Source of the DNA: a virus
IMG/VR virus record: IMGVR_UViG_3300020171_000069
Span: 1-41,177 of that record
DNA: 41,177 bases
Direction: 5' to 3' (one strand)
Part shown: piece after piece, positions 25,950 through 32,547 of the stretch
How positions within the stretch are numbered: position 1 is the first letter of the stretch
Layout of the letters: each line of letters begins with the position of its first letter
Made by a program: the position numbers and the translations under genes
The notes under the pieces: model-generated
The model's database searches: none
Told to the model about the DNA's origin: nothing
What the model saw: only the letters and a program-made list of their open reading frames with translations

Positions 25950-27234
25950 CTTCCTTGATATCGAAATTGTTTATATCATTGGTCATATCTTGTTCCACTA
26001 ACGCCGCATACCTATGCACGTCTCCCGGGTGAGAGGTCCAGTCGTGGACTGGCTTTTCGATAAAACATCCCCTCCGGTCATCCCAGTCTTGGCGATATTG
26101 ACTGATAGCATCCATCCAAATGGAACACCTATTATTATCTACCCACAACTTAGACCAAAACAATCTTCCCTTATCTATCCCAGATTCTACACTAACGCTT
26201 GGTACGACCCTAAAGTTTATCCCTAATTCCCTAGCAGTATCTAACCTGGTCTTGCCAGTAGTTATCTCTTTGGCGTTTATGTCATGCGGAGCGAAATGGT
26301 TTCCATAAACATAGTTCTTATTCTGAAGCATCACTGAGGCCTGTTGGATTCCGTCAGTCGGTCCTCCTTCCCAATAATCTACCATTCTTCTCTCGTTCAT
26401 TATTCCTTGGTAAAATCCTATAGCCAAGTTCTTTCCTACTCCTAAGTCCCAGACCGTATGTACTTTTAGGGCGGCATCATAAGGAACCTCTTTTATTCTA
26501 CCCTCATCCCTGGCTCTCTTTATTTCTTTGGCGTAATATGCTCCCTTAACCGAGGCCTCAAACGAACAATACCATTCCTGGTTAAACTCATCCTCGGTCA
26601 TTAGTCCCTGTTCCACTAATCTCTTGTCGTCCTCCAATGCAATTCTTAAATTATCAATCGTTTCTCCAGTCTCCCCTCTCAGACTGTCATCTATTGTTTT
26701 AAAAACCACTGTCCATTCTGGATTATTCAATGCATTTTTATATATTCTATGAAACTCATTCTTTCCCTTAGGTGTCCCGAAGAATATCGCATATCCTAGA
26801 TGATCGGCCAGACACTTGGATATAATCTCTGAAAATATGTTAGATGGCTGTTGAGGATATTCATCAAATCCCACTCCCCATAATGCTATTCCTCTTAAAC
26901 TATCTGGATTATCAGAACCTGCTAGAAATAATCTTGAACCGTTGGGGTATTTTACAATCAGCTCTGATTCATTAAATTGCACTCCTGGAATATTACTAGC
27001 CATTTTTTTAGCCATATCCCAGGCGATTCTCTTAGCCTGTTTATAGGTCGGGGCAATAAAAGCAAACTGTGATTCCTTTATCCTGATACAATCTCTTTGC
27101 AAATGATTTAGAACTGCTGTCGTCTTTCCAGCTCTTCTGTGCAGAACTAGGATGATCCATCGAGTGATGGCTTCGTGGAGTTTTGTGGCCCATCTTCTCG
27201 GCTGGTAATCAATGACGACTTGTTTTCTTTCCAT
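25927..27234 (-). CDS. terL: Terminase large subunit
   Basis: A protein of 435 residues, the packaging ATPase-nuclease. Walker A is HRRAGKTT (residues 32-39), Walker B VGFDEYPQ (D124, E125), and coupling motif FFGTPKGK lies near 151. The nuclease domain has VWDLGVGKNLAIGFYQG (D263), an acidic/His site at HFAPHDINAKE, and a C-terminal SHPGDVHRYAAL motif. The start IDYQPRRWATKLHE is conserved in such enzymes, so the 88-bp overlap with TerS is real. It acts at the portal to translocate and cut concatemeric DNA. Confidence 0.92.
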   Translation of the reverse strand: MERKQVVIDYQPRRWATKLHEAITRWIILVLHRRAGKTTAVLNHLQRDCIRIKESQFAFIAPTYKQAKRIAWDMAKKMASNIPGVQFNESELIVKYPNGSRLFLAGSDNPDSLRGIALWGVGFDEYPQQPSNIFSEIISKCLADHLGYAIFFGTPKGKNEFHRIYKNALNNPEWTVVFKTIDDSLRGETGETIDNLRIALEDDKRLVEQGLMTEDEFNQEWYCSFEASVKGAYYAKEIKRARDEGRIKEVPYDAALKVHTVWDLGVGKNLAIGFYQGIMNERRMVDYWEGGPTDGIQQASVMLQNKNYVYGNHFAPHDINAKEITTGKTRLDTARELGINFRVVPSVSVESGIDKGRLFWSKLWVDNNRCSIWMDAISQYRQDWDDRRGCFIEKPVHDWTSHPGDVHRYAALVEQDMTNDINNFDIKEDDYKTDW

Positions 27235-27659
27235 ACAAATTCTATTGCCTTATCATTTTCATCCCCTCCTACTAAAGCTAACTTCTTCTTTAGCTCAAGC
27301 ACATAATCCATAAACATCTCTTGAGATTTGTCATTTCCTTCTTCTGCCTTCTGTCCCATTTTGTCTAAAATATTTGGAGTGCGTCTTTTGGCTTGTCTAA
27401 AGCAAATATCTAAAATTATCTTCTGATTTTCTGGCTTGGCTAATGTATAAAAATAAGTACTCCTGGGTATTCCTAAATTCTTAATAAAGTCTTGCTGTAA
27501 TTTCGGTTCTCTTAGCCTGTCCGGCGTGGCTTCATACTCAATCGCTTCTTCAACCCAATCCTTCTTCTCAGCCTTCTTATCTCCTTCTCCAACCACAACA
27601 TCAGCATTTTCTCTGCTGTTATCTTCTCCTGAGGTGGTAGTTTCGATTTCATCAGGCAT
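27147..27659 (-). CDS. terS: Terminase small subunit
   Basis: A protein of 170 residues directly before TerL. An acidic N-terminus (PDEIETTTSGEDNSRENADV) is followed by helices with HTH character (LREPKLQQDFIKNLGIPRST, then YFYTLAKPENQKIILDICF) and a central oligomerisation helix (GQKAEEGNDKSQEMFMDYVL). It would recognise the packaging site. The last 29 codons lie in the TerL start region in another frame. ATGCGGC repeats lie just upstream and are candidate binding elements. Confidence 0.7.
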   Translation of the reverse strand: MPDEIETTTSGEDNSRENADVVVGEGDKKAEKKDWVEEAIEYEATPDRLREPKLQQDFIKNLGIPRSTYFYTLAKPENQKIILDICFRQAKRRTPNILDKMGQKAEEGNDKSQEMFMDYVLELKKKLALVGGDENDKAIEFVWKENKSSLITSREDGPQNSTKPSLDGSS

Positions 27660-27670
27660 GTTTCATACTT

Positions 27671-27733
27671 ATGCGGCGTCTTGGTTTTTAACCTTGCCGC
27701 ATCCCTCTTGCTATTAAAGCGAAGAAGCCGCAT
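27671..27733 (-). other. ATGCGGC repeats and stem-loop upstream of terS
   Basis: On the transcribed strand ATGCGGC occurs at 27733-27727 and 27702-27696, 31 bp apart, and the complement GCCGCAT at 27677-27671. The second copy can pair with the complement around an inner GGTT/AACC stem; the first copy is a competing partner. Possible roles are an alternative RNA structure in the late leader or a packaging-recognition site for TerS. Confidence 0.5.
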
Positions 27734-27734
27734 A

Positions 27735-27766
27735 AAGAAAAAACACACCTAAATACGGGTGCGTTT
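27735..27766 (-). terminator. Intrinsic terminator at the start of the late operon
   Basis: A stem AAACGCACC/GGTGTGTTT with loop CGTATTTA (27766-27741) is followed by TTTTTTCTTT on the transcribed strand. It lies just 13 bases after the predicted transcription start of the late promoter and after the last early gene, so it would stop both early readthrough and late transcripts unless antitermination occurs. Confidence 0.75.
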
Positions 27767-27785
27767 ATACTATTTCAGTGATTTG

Positions 27786-27814
27786 AGTCTATCACAGAAT
27801 CTCTAATCGGTCAA
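27786..27814 (-). promoter_or_regulatory. Sigma70-like late promoter
   Basis: -35 TTGACC (27814-27809), 17-bp spacer, -10 TAGACT (27791-27786) with TGA extension before it. Expected start near 27779. It overlaps the 3' end of the early gene at 27811 and precedes the terminator by about 13 bases, as in lambda pR'/tR'. Confidence 0.7.
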
Positions 27815-28008
27815 GTCCTTCTTAATACCACTGTTTTTCTAGTGAATTTTATGTTATCCACAGCCTCCAGCCCTAAGTAATGAATATCCTCGCTTATCTG
27901 ACATCCTGATATTTCTCCACATTTGAGGAATATTATGATCTTGCCAGATTTATTGTCTTCTTTGAACTCATTTAGTTTTCTTTGTATTTCTATTAGCTTA
28001 TCTTCCAT
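27811..28008 (-). CDS. Small protein, unknown function
   Basis: A protein of 65 residues starting MEDKLIEIQRKLNEFKEDNK with a coiled N-terminal helix, then KIIIFLKCGEISGCQISEDI and a basic end. It is the last gene before the late terminator, overlaps the upstream gene by 16 bp, and its 3' end carries the late promoter. No family recognised. Confidence 0.6.
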   Translation of the reverse strand: MEDKLIEIQRKLNEFKEDNKSGKIIIFLKCGEISGCQISEDIHYLGLEAVDNIKFTRKTVVLRRT

Positions 28009-28220
28009 ATTTTTTTAAATTTTTTCCATTTATAATCCTTATACCACATATGTAATTTTACTAGAGGCATAAATCCTATCCTGAAAGTTTTGTGATTACC
28101 GCAGTTTATGTCTATTCTCTTTCCTTCTCGGTAATAATAATGTTTCCCTCTCTTGTGTTTCCACATCCAATCCCAGAAGAATATCTGATAGTAACCCCAA
28201 TTGTATTGAGTTATTTTCAT
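27993..28220 (-). CDS. Small aromatic basic protein, unknown
   Basis: A protein of 75 residues unusually rich in Trp, Tyr and Lys (QYNWGYYQIFFWDWMWKHKR). The segment KHYYYREGKRIDINCGNHKT has one Cys and several His. No membrane segment is clear. It is part of the AT-rich small-gene block and overlaps the following gene by 16 bp. Function unknown. Confidence 0.55.
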   Translation of the reverse strand: MKITQYNWGYYQIFFWDWMWKHKRGKHYYYREGKRIDINCGNHKTFRIGFMPLVKLHMWYKDYKWKKFKKIWKIS

Positions 28221-28228
28221 CTGTATAT

Positions 28229-28666
28229 CTAATCCTTAATAAACTCCCAAAGTTTCCTATACCACGGCAGATACTGGTAGAGTATTTCTTGATAACATCT
28301 TTCTATTAATTCAGCGTCAATTCCCTGAAACATCTCTTTTTTAAGAAAATCCACCACAGTTCTTGGCATCAGCTCTTTTTTGTCCTCTCCTCCCAAAAGA
28401 ACATAATAAGGAACTGTCCCCTCTAAAACTCCAGGCTCGTACATTTCGTGGATATGGATTCCCCTCCATTTCTTACCTTCTAAAAGAGCGTGAAATCCGT
28501 CCATAGTTCTTCTAGTACCGTCTATTTTTTCTTTATGTAACCCTCTCTCTGAGTTTTCCAGAAACATACTTATGTCATCGTCAGTAATTTTTATATCTTG
28601 CATACATCTCGGGATAAAGTATTTTATAGATTCCAGGTCTAGTATTTGTCCTTTAGTCAGTTTCAT
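28229..28666 (-). CDS. Hypothetical early protein
   Basis: A protein of 145 residues, acidic and probably globular (TKGQILDLESIKYFIPRCMQ, then DFLKKEMFQGIDAELIERCY and YLPWYRKLWEFIKD). A candidate for a regulatory factor because it is one of the last and largest genes before the late promoter, but no DNA-binding motif is evident. The leader AAGGAGCGGTCATAAG includes a Shine-Dalgarno-like core and the GTCATAAG element shared with other genes here. Confidence 0.55.
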   Translation of the reverse strand: MKLTKGQILDLESIKYFIPRCMQDIKITDDDISMFLENSERGLHKEKIDGTRRTMDGFHALLEGKKWRGIHIHEMYEPGVLEGTVPYYVLLGGEDKKELMPRTVVDFLKKEMFQGIDAELIERCYQEILYQYLPWYRKLWEFIKD

Positions 28667-28701
28667 ATAATTTTCTTATGACCGCTCCTTACTTAATTTA
28701 A

Positions 28702-28902
28702 TTAGCTTTTTAAATCACCATAATCATCAAATACTAAAAAATATGTTTTGTTAGAAGTTATAATGCATTTTCTATTGACCATTTTTTTTGATGGTTCTAG
28801 CCCAAATTTTCCCTTCCTGCTATGGAATAAACCGATAAATTTACCTTTATAAGGAGAAATAATTTTTAGTTGCTGTACAAACTTTGCTTTTTTGGTATTC
28901 AT
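28702..28902 (-). CDS. Small basic protein, unknown
   Basis: A protein of 66 residues, Lys-rich (MNTKKAKFVQQLKIISPYKG, FIGLFHSRKGKFGLEPSKK). Short beta strands (KCIITSNKTYFLVFDDYG) suggest a small SH3- or OB-like barrel. Leader TTTAAAGGAATG matches those of neighbouring small genes. Function unknown. Confidence 0.5.
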   Translation of the reverse strand: MNTKKAKFVQQLKIISPYKGKFIGLFHSRKGKFGLEPSKKMVNRKCIITSNKTYFLVFDDYGDLKS

Positions 28903-28918
28903 TCCTTTAAATTATCCT

Positions 28919-29122
28919 TTAATTAGGCTCTATCCATCCGTCTGGAATAGTTCCATAGTTTTTAATTAACTCCTTGTCTTCATTAGTAAGTTCTTTAGTG
29001 GGTTTTTCATAAATACCACATTCAACATAATCAAACCTTTCCCACGCTATCTCTTTCCAGCCCTTCGGCAGTTCGTGGTTCCAGTACTTCCTGCTGGCCA
29101 TTAGGTATATTTTGCTCTTCAT
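28919..29122 (-). CDS. Small protein, unknown
   Basis: A protein of 67 residues (MKSKIYLMASRKYWNHELPK, then EIAWERFDYVECGIYEKPTK). It is separated from the next gene by a leader TTTAAAGGAAT similar to those upstream. A small globular protein with no recognised family. Confidence 0.55.
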   Translation of the reverse strand: MKSKIYLMASRKYWNHELPKGWKEIAWERFDYVECGIYEKPTKELTNEDKELIKNYGTIPDGWIEPN

Positions 29123-29153
29123 ATTATTCTTTTAAATTATCCTTAGTTAGAAA

Positions 29154-29330
29154 TTATAAATTCACTATCTTTCCATAAACAATATCATCTAACCATTTTT
29201 TAGGTAATCCAGCGTCTATGAAATCTATTTGGACAGCAAACTCAGTTAAGATTTCCTTCAATAATTTCTCGTCTATCTTTTTTTCTCCCTTAGCTTTTTT
29301 AAGTTTTTCTCCGCAATTTGGGCAATTCAT
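29154..29330 (-). CDS. Small zinc-ribbon protein
   Basis: A 58-residue frame starting MNCPNCGEKLKKAKGEKKID, a knuckle with CPNC at the N-terminus, followed by a helical acidic part (KLLKEILTEFAVQIDFIDAG). The leader TTTAAAAGAATAATATG is repeated at other starts here. Only one Cys pair is present, so a full zinc site would need dimerisation. Function unknown. Confidence 0.6.
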   Translation of the reverse strand: MNCPNCGEKLKKAKGEKKIDEKLLKEILTEFAVQIDFIDAGLPKKWLDDIVYGKIVNL

Positions 29331-29331
29331 A

Positions 29332-29532
29332 TTATTCTTTTAAACTCTTACTACTTAAAAATACTCTATGACAGGGTATTCTTGAAATACTTACCAATTC
29401 CCCTTTCTTAGCATCATTTCCAGCAAAAAATAATTCCTTATGGTCATAAGAATAAGCTGGTCTACAATATTTTTTCCATAAAATAACACATATATCACCA
29501 ATTTTAATATTTTTTTTAGCAATCAATTCCAT
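29332..29532 (-). CDS. Small beta-rich protein, unknown
   Basis: A protein of 66 residues from ATG at 29532 (MELIAKKNIKIGDICVILWK), one base after the upstream stop (TAA-T-ATG); an ATG three codons upstream is possible. The sequence (VISRI-like strands, SISRIPCHRVFLSSKSLKE) suggests a small beta barrel. Leader and spacing match the neighbouring TAATATG junctions. Function unknown. Confidence 0.55.
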   Translation of the reverse strand: MELIAKKNIKIGDICVILWKKYCRPAYSYDHKELFFAGNDAKKGELVSISRIPCHRVFLSSKSLKE

Positions 29533-29533
29533 A

Positions 29534-29791
29534 TTATTCATCTAAACTTTCTTTACTTAAAAATAAAACTAAAACATAAACTCCTCCGAAAAATATCCCT
29601 TCTAAAAATATAAACCAAGTAGGATAAGAATAAGTAGTTCCTAAGATTATTCCAGCCCAGCCGAAATAAGCGACCGTGAGTAGGAGGAAAGCTCCTAATT
29701 GTCCAAGTTTTTCCCACAATTTAGGCTTACACTCTGGATTATTACAGGTTGCTAGACCATTGCCGCATTTACATTGCCATTCTTTTTTCAT
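29534..29791 (-). CDS. Zinc-knuckle protein with two membrane segments
   Basis: A protein of 85 residues. The N-terminal part KEWQCKCGNGLATCNNPECK has four or five Cys for one zinc. Two hydrophobic segments follow (LGAFLLLTVAYFGWAGIILG and FIFLEGIFFGGVYVLVLFL). This resembles small host-interacting membrane proteins of phages, for example superinfection-exclusion factors, but no family is recognised. Confidence 0.6.
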   Translation of the reverse strand: MKKEWQCKCGNGLATCNNPECKPKLWEKLGQLGAFLLLTVAYFGWAGIILGTTYSYPTWFIFLEGIFFGGVYVLVLFLSKESLDE

Positions 29792-30210
29792 TTCTTTAAT
29801 ATATTAAGTTTATTATTAAGTTTTTCAACTGCGGCTTTATATCCACCTTCCCACTCCTCAGTCATTTCTTGCCAGGGCTTAACTCCTTCCATCTTTAGTT
29901 CATCTAAAAGAGTAGAGATTTCTTTACGAATGAAGTATTTTAATCCTTTTTTAGAAATTACGACACAATCAATATCCTTATTTTGTTCATATTCAACATC
30001 ACCTTCTACATAAATAATCGTATCTTTTTCAAGTTTTTTATATGCTTCTTTTCTTCCTTCTTGTTTAGCTTCAGATATCTTTTGGCGGAAGAAATATTCT
30101 AATGCTGGTTGTAGCCCGGTTAGATTATCCTGGAAAGGTAATAGAATTATACTCAATTCTCTTTCCCAATCTTCTCTTTCTGCCTGGAAATCATTTAGTG
30201 TTTTTGTCAT
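29788..30210 (-). CDS. Hypothetical helical protein
   Basis: A protein of 140 residues, charged and helical (FQAEREDWERELSIILLPFQ, KISEAKQEGRKEAYKKLEKD). The middle IYVEGDVEYEQNKDIDCVVI may form a short beta unit. It overlaps the zinc-knuckle membrane gene downstream by 4 bp. Function unknown. Confidence 0.55.
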   Translation of the reverse strand: MTKTLNDFQAEREDWERELSIILLPFQDNLTGLQPALEYFFRQKISEAKQEGRKEAYKKLEKDTIIYVEGDVEYEQNKDIDCVVISKKGLKYFIRKEISTLLDELKMEGVKPWQEMTEEWEGGYKAAVEKLNNKLNILKK

Positions 30211-30240
30211 AGCTTTATCTTAAATTATTACAAGTTAAAA

Positions 30241-30408
30241 TTATAGTCTTAGCATTTGAATATCCTCTAAATCGATTATGATAGTCTCTATGTTATCGCT
30301 TTTATTATTTTTACCAATCGGGTCATCTAAAACAAATTCCCTCAATTCTTCAATAGCACAAGCAATATAATCTTTAGCTTTTTCAATGTGTTTTTTATTA
30401 TTTTTCAT
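30241..30408 (-). CDS. Small protein downstream of structured element
   Basis: A 55-residue protein from ATG at 30408 (MKNNKKHIEKAKDYIACAIE). An upstream in-frame TTG at 30453 would place the start inside the structured element 30440-30532, so I prefer the ATG. Helical N-terminus, acidic end (ETIIIDLEDIQMLRL). It may be controlled by that element. Function unknown. Confidence 0.5.
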   Translation of the reverse strand: MKNNKKHIEKAKDYIACAIEELREFVLDDPIGKNNKSDNIETIIIDLEDIQMLRL

Positions 30409-30439
30409 ATTTGTGAAATAATAATTATTTACTAACAAC

Positions 30440-30532
30440 TCTGATAAGGACAAGGGTTATGAGCTTAGAGGCGTCCCTCACATTCGCTACCTTGCGTTCC
30501 AACCAGGCGTATATATCCGCCACCTTATCAGA
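30440..30532 (-). other. Structured intergenic element with 10-bp closing stem
   Basis: TCTGATAAGG (30532-30523... as read on minus) pairs with CCTTATCAGA at 30449-30440. Inside lie a palindrome GGCG-GATATATA-CGCC (30521-30506), a 5-bp CAAGG/CCTTG stem and a GAGG/CCTC tetraloop stem. The whole resembles a three-way junction RNA or an operator region. A -35-like TTGACA lies just outside at 30540-30535. No tRNA or known riboswitch fits. It sits upstream of a 55-residue gene. Confidence 0.5.
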
Positions 30533-30573
30533 TGTGTCAATGAACAATTATCTATCCTCCCTATTTGAAGGAG

Positions 30574-30792
30574 CTAATCACAAATATCTTCTTTTATTAT
30601 CTCACTTTCCGCTATATCATATTCACAATCTGGACAAAGCCTTTCTATATTGAAATTCCTATCGTCCGATAAATCATCGTCAGCTTCATATTCTCTTTTA
30701 CAGATGTCGCATAATGCTTTCATACAATTGTGTGAATTATAACATCCCCAATCCTCACCCAACTCTCTGATTGAGGAGCTAAATTTTTCCAT
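30574..30792 (-). CDS. Small zinc-binding protein
   Basis: A protein of 72 residues with CDICKREYEA and LCPDCEYDI, two CxxC pairs about 25 residues apart, a typical zinc ribbon. N-terminal half with isolated Cys residues (DWGCYNSHNCMKALCDIC). Leader TAAGTCATAAAGATAATG is shared with the next upstream gene. It is followed by the structured element. Function unknown. Confidence 0.6.
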   Translation of the reverse strand: MEKFSSSIRELGEDWGCYNSHNCMKALCDICKREYEADDDLSDDRNFNIERLCPDCEYDIAESEIIKEDICD

Positions 30793-30797
30793 TATCT

Positions 30798-30929
30798 TTA
30801 TGACTTAGGGGGGTATTTTTTCGTTATTTTAACGGGCGGCAGGTATTTCTTATAAATAAACTCCATCATCTTTTGCAGATACATTCTATAAAGTTCATCT
30901 AATATTTTTTCCTTTTCCTTTTTTTTCAT
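30798..30929 (-). CDS. Very small basic protein
   Basis: A 43-residue frame starting MKKKEKEKILDELYRMYLQK and ending YLPPVKITKKYPPKS. The leader AAGTCATAAAGATATG is almost identical to that of the neighbouring zinc protein. One amphipathic helix with a basic tail suggests a nucleic-acid or membrane interaction. Function unknown. Confidence 0.45.
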   Translation of the reverse strand: MKKKEKEKILDELYRMYLQKMMEFIYKKYLPPVKITKKYPPKS

Positions 30930-30987
30930 ATCTTTATGACTTATTGAGGAGCTACTGCGTATATAATTATAGATAAGGTTAGAGAAA

Positions 30988-31248
30988 TCATAATTTTATA
31001 ACTTTTAGAGAAAAAGTATCTATTAGGTCATCTCCGCATAAGTCTCCAGTTTTTATTCTACATTTTGCAAAGGTCTTACTATCTGTCTTATATCCTAAAA
31101 ACTTATATCCCCCATCTTCAGCATTTTCTTTCCAACTTTCTATCCAATCTTTAATATATTTCTTAGCTTCTTTTAGTGTTTTTCTCTCATTTTCATACTT
31201 TTCGATTTGTCCAGAAACACGCCAAGTTTCTTTAATTTTATATATCAT
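30988..31248 (-). CDS. Hypothetical early protein
   Basis: A protein of 86 residues (MIYKIKETWRVSGQIEKYEN, KTLKEAKKYIKDWIESWKEN, TFAKCRIKTGDLCGDDLID). The start is embedded in TATCTATAATTATATG, a 15-bp sequence repeated just after the gene at 30961-30975. Alpha/beta, two Cys. Function unknown. Confidence 0.55.
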   Translation of the reverse strand: MIYKIKETWRVSGQIEKYENERKTLKEAKKYIKDWIESWKENAEDGGYKFLGYKTDSKTFAKCRIKTGDLCGDDLIDTFSLKVIKL

Positions 31249-31267
31249 ATAATTATAGATAGAGTTA

Positions 31268-31432
31268 TCATTTTAGTTCTTTAATCTCAACTTTTATAAT
31301 TTTCCAGCCTTTTTCTAAATAAGGTTCTTTCGGTTTTTTGGTGCGAATAAATATCCCATTGTCGAGGTGGCAATCGCATATAACCGGTTTTTTATTTGCT
31401 TTTATTTTAAGCCATCCTACCATTTTTTTCAT
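31268..31432 (-). CDS. Small basic protein, unknown
   Basis: A 54-residue frame starting MKKMVGWLKIKANKKPVICD, with a CDCH motif and basic middle (FIRTKKPKEPYLEKGWKIIK). Alternating strands suggest a small beta domain. It fills the gap between the resolvase-like gene and the 86-residue gene. Function unknown. Confidence 0.5.
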   Translation of the reverse strand: MKKMVGWLKIKANKKPVICDCHLDNGIFIRTKKPKEPYLEKGWKIIKVEIKELK

Positions 31433-31451
31433 ATAGATTTAGTTAAGTTGA

Positions 31452-31883
31452 TTAAATAAATTCTTTAAACACTGCTTGAGCCGCTTCTTTCAATTTTTTG
31501 ACCTTCCATTTCATCTGCGGATCATAATTAGATTCCACTTCTACTTTTTCATTCTGACTTTTAACTAGCTCTATCCAGTCGTGTAAGTCCATAACTATCA
31601 GCGATTCTACAAATTCTGGCTTCCTAGGATTTCTTAAACATAAGACGGCTGTATTACCAAACTCTTGTCTCTTGCATTGTTCCCACCAATCAATAAGTTT
31701 TATGGTCTTTTGATTTTTAGCTTCTATTTCTATATTGAAACTTGGTAATCTGACATCTTGCTTATCTAATCCGCTTCCACTTCCATAGGTTCTTTGAGCC
31801 TTGCTATCTAATTTTTCTCTTAAAACTTCAATAAGATGATTTTCAAATCTATTTCCTTTGTTTTTTTTGCTTCTTAGTTTCAT
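31452..31883 (-). CDS. PD-(D/E)XK nuclease, Holliday junction resolvase-like
   Basis: A protein of 143 residues. E14 in KGNRFENHLIEVLRE, D43 in LDKQDVRLPS and E54-A-K56 in IEIEAKNQKTIKLIDWW form the PD-(D/E)XK active site in the order used by Hjc-like resolvases. The GSGSG loop near residue 35 also fits that family. It probably resolves recombination or replication branches before packaging. It follows the NinB-like remnant directly, and its context is a small recombination module. A different nuclease subfamily cannot be excluded. Confidence 0.7.
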   Translation of the reverse strand: MKLRSKKNKGNRFENHLIEVLREKLDSKAQRTYGSGSGLDKQDVRLPSFNIEIEAKNQKTIKLIDWWEQCKRQEFGNTAVLCLRNPRKPEFVESLIVMDLHDWIELVKSQNEKVEVESNYDPQMKWKVKKLKEAAQAVFKEFI

Positions 31884-32066
31884 TTAATAATCTTTGTCCA
31901 TTAAGGATTCCAGTGAAGGAAATGGCGGAAAACTTACTTCACCCTTCGTCCTTTCAGAAATTATCCGGCTTAAGTTGTCGTAGATTAAATTTATCTCTTG
32001 GGTCTTGTCTAGTTTGGTAGTTGATTTCTTTCCGGTCAAAGCTTTTTGCAGAGGTCTCCAGAGGTA
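31884..32066 (-). pseudogene. Second, diverged NinB-like C-terminal fragment
   Basis: This frame encodes about 60 residues (YLWRPLQKALTGKKSTTKLD, EINLIYDNLSRIISERTKGE, FPPFPSLESLMDKDY) that align with the C-terminal third of the intact NinB-like protein at 32548-33018 (YLWKPLQQVLLGKKSTTKLN, INVVYDNLNRILVERTGGE, PPFPSIERMMDID). DNA identity is clearly lower than protein similarity, so it is not a recent copy. No start codon precedes it; it begins at the HNH stop. Either a remnant or a spare 3' end carried by the HNH element. Confidence 0.8.
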
Positions 32067-32067
32067 T

Positions 32068-32538
32068 TTATAATATTTTGAAACTTTTTTGGCAATGTGG
32101 ACAATTTATTGTTCCAAAATGTATTCCACCTTTACTTATTACCAATTCTAGATTTTCAATTCTATTATCATCTTTTACTCCGTTTCTGTGATGGACAATT
32201 TCCCACCTCTCCAAATATCTTCCTAGGTGTTTTTCCATAACAATGCGGTGTTCCATAACTCCTTTATTGCTTTTCCGACTTGGATGATCTGGAGAATAAA
32301 TCTCAACGTATCCAATCCTTGTTATTCTTCTTCCACCTCTCCATCCAGGACACAACTTACCAACTCTTTTCTTTCCGAGTTCGCTAAACATTTGCTTAGT
32401 TTCTTTGGTGTGGTGTTTCCCTTTAAACGGGCTGGTGACTCCATACATTGGATTATTTTTACCAGACATCTTGATGCTTATTTTTCTTCTCGTTTCTTCG
32501 GAAACCTTTTTTGTTCTTCTATAAAATCCCTTTGGCAT
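32068..32538 (-). CDS. Homing endonuclease, NUMOD3-HNH type
   Basis: A protein of 156 residues. Residues ~1-60 hold NUMOD3-like DNA-binding repeats (SEETRRKISIKMSGKNNPMY, HTKETKQMFSELGKKRVGK). The HNH_3 catalytic part is GVMEHRIVMEKHLGRYLERW, followed by IVHHRNGVKDDNRIENLEL, with a C-terminal zinc knuckle (TINCPHCQKSF). It cuts a specific site to spread its own gene. It lies precisely between the intact NinB-like gene and a second NinB-like C-terminus, so its target was probably that gene. Confidence 0.85.
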   Translation of the reverse strand: MPKGFYRRTKKVSEETRRKISIKMSGKNNPMYGVTSPFKGKHHTKETKQMFSELGKKRVGKLCPGWRGGRRITRIGYVEIYSPDHPSRKSNKGVMEHRIVMEKHLGRYLERWEIVHHRNGVKDDNRIENLELVISKGGIHFGTINCPHCQKSFKIL

Positions 32539-32547
32539 AAAACATTT

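Noticed and set aside
27512-27748. 78-residue frame over the late leader and terS
   Set aside because: It starts in the terminator and runs out of phase over TerS; composition is unlike a protein and no ribosome site is seen.
30440-30532. tRNA or HDV-like ribozyme
   Set aside because: The closing stem looks like an acceptor arm, but there is no T-loop, no anticodon arm of 5+7 nt and no CCA end. A segment GTAGCGAATGTGAGGGAC recalls the HDV core, but the required P1 and P2 partners are missing.
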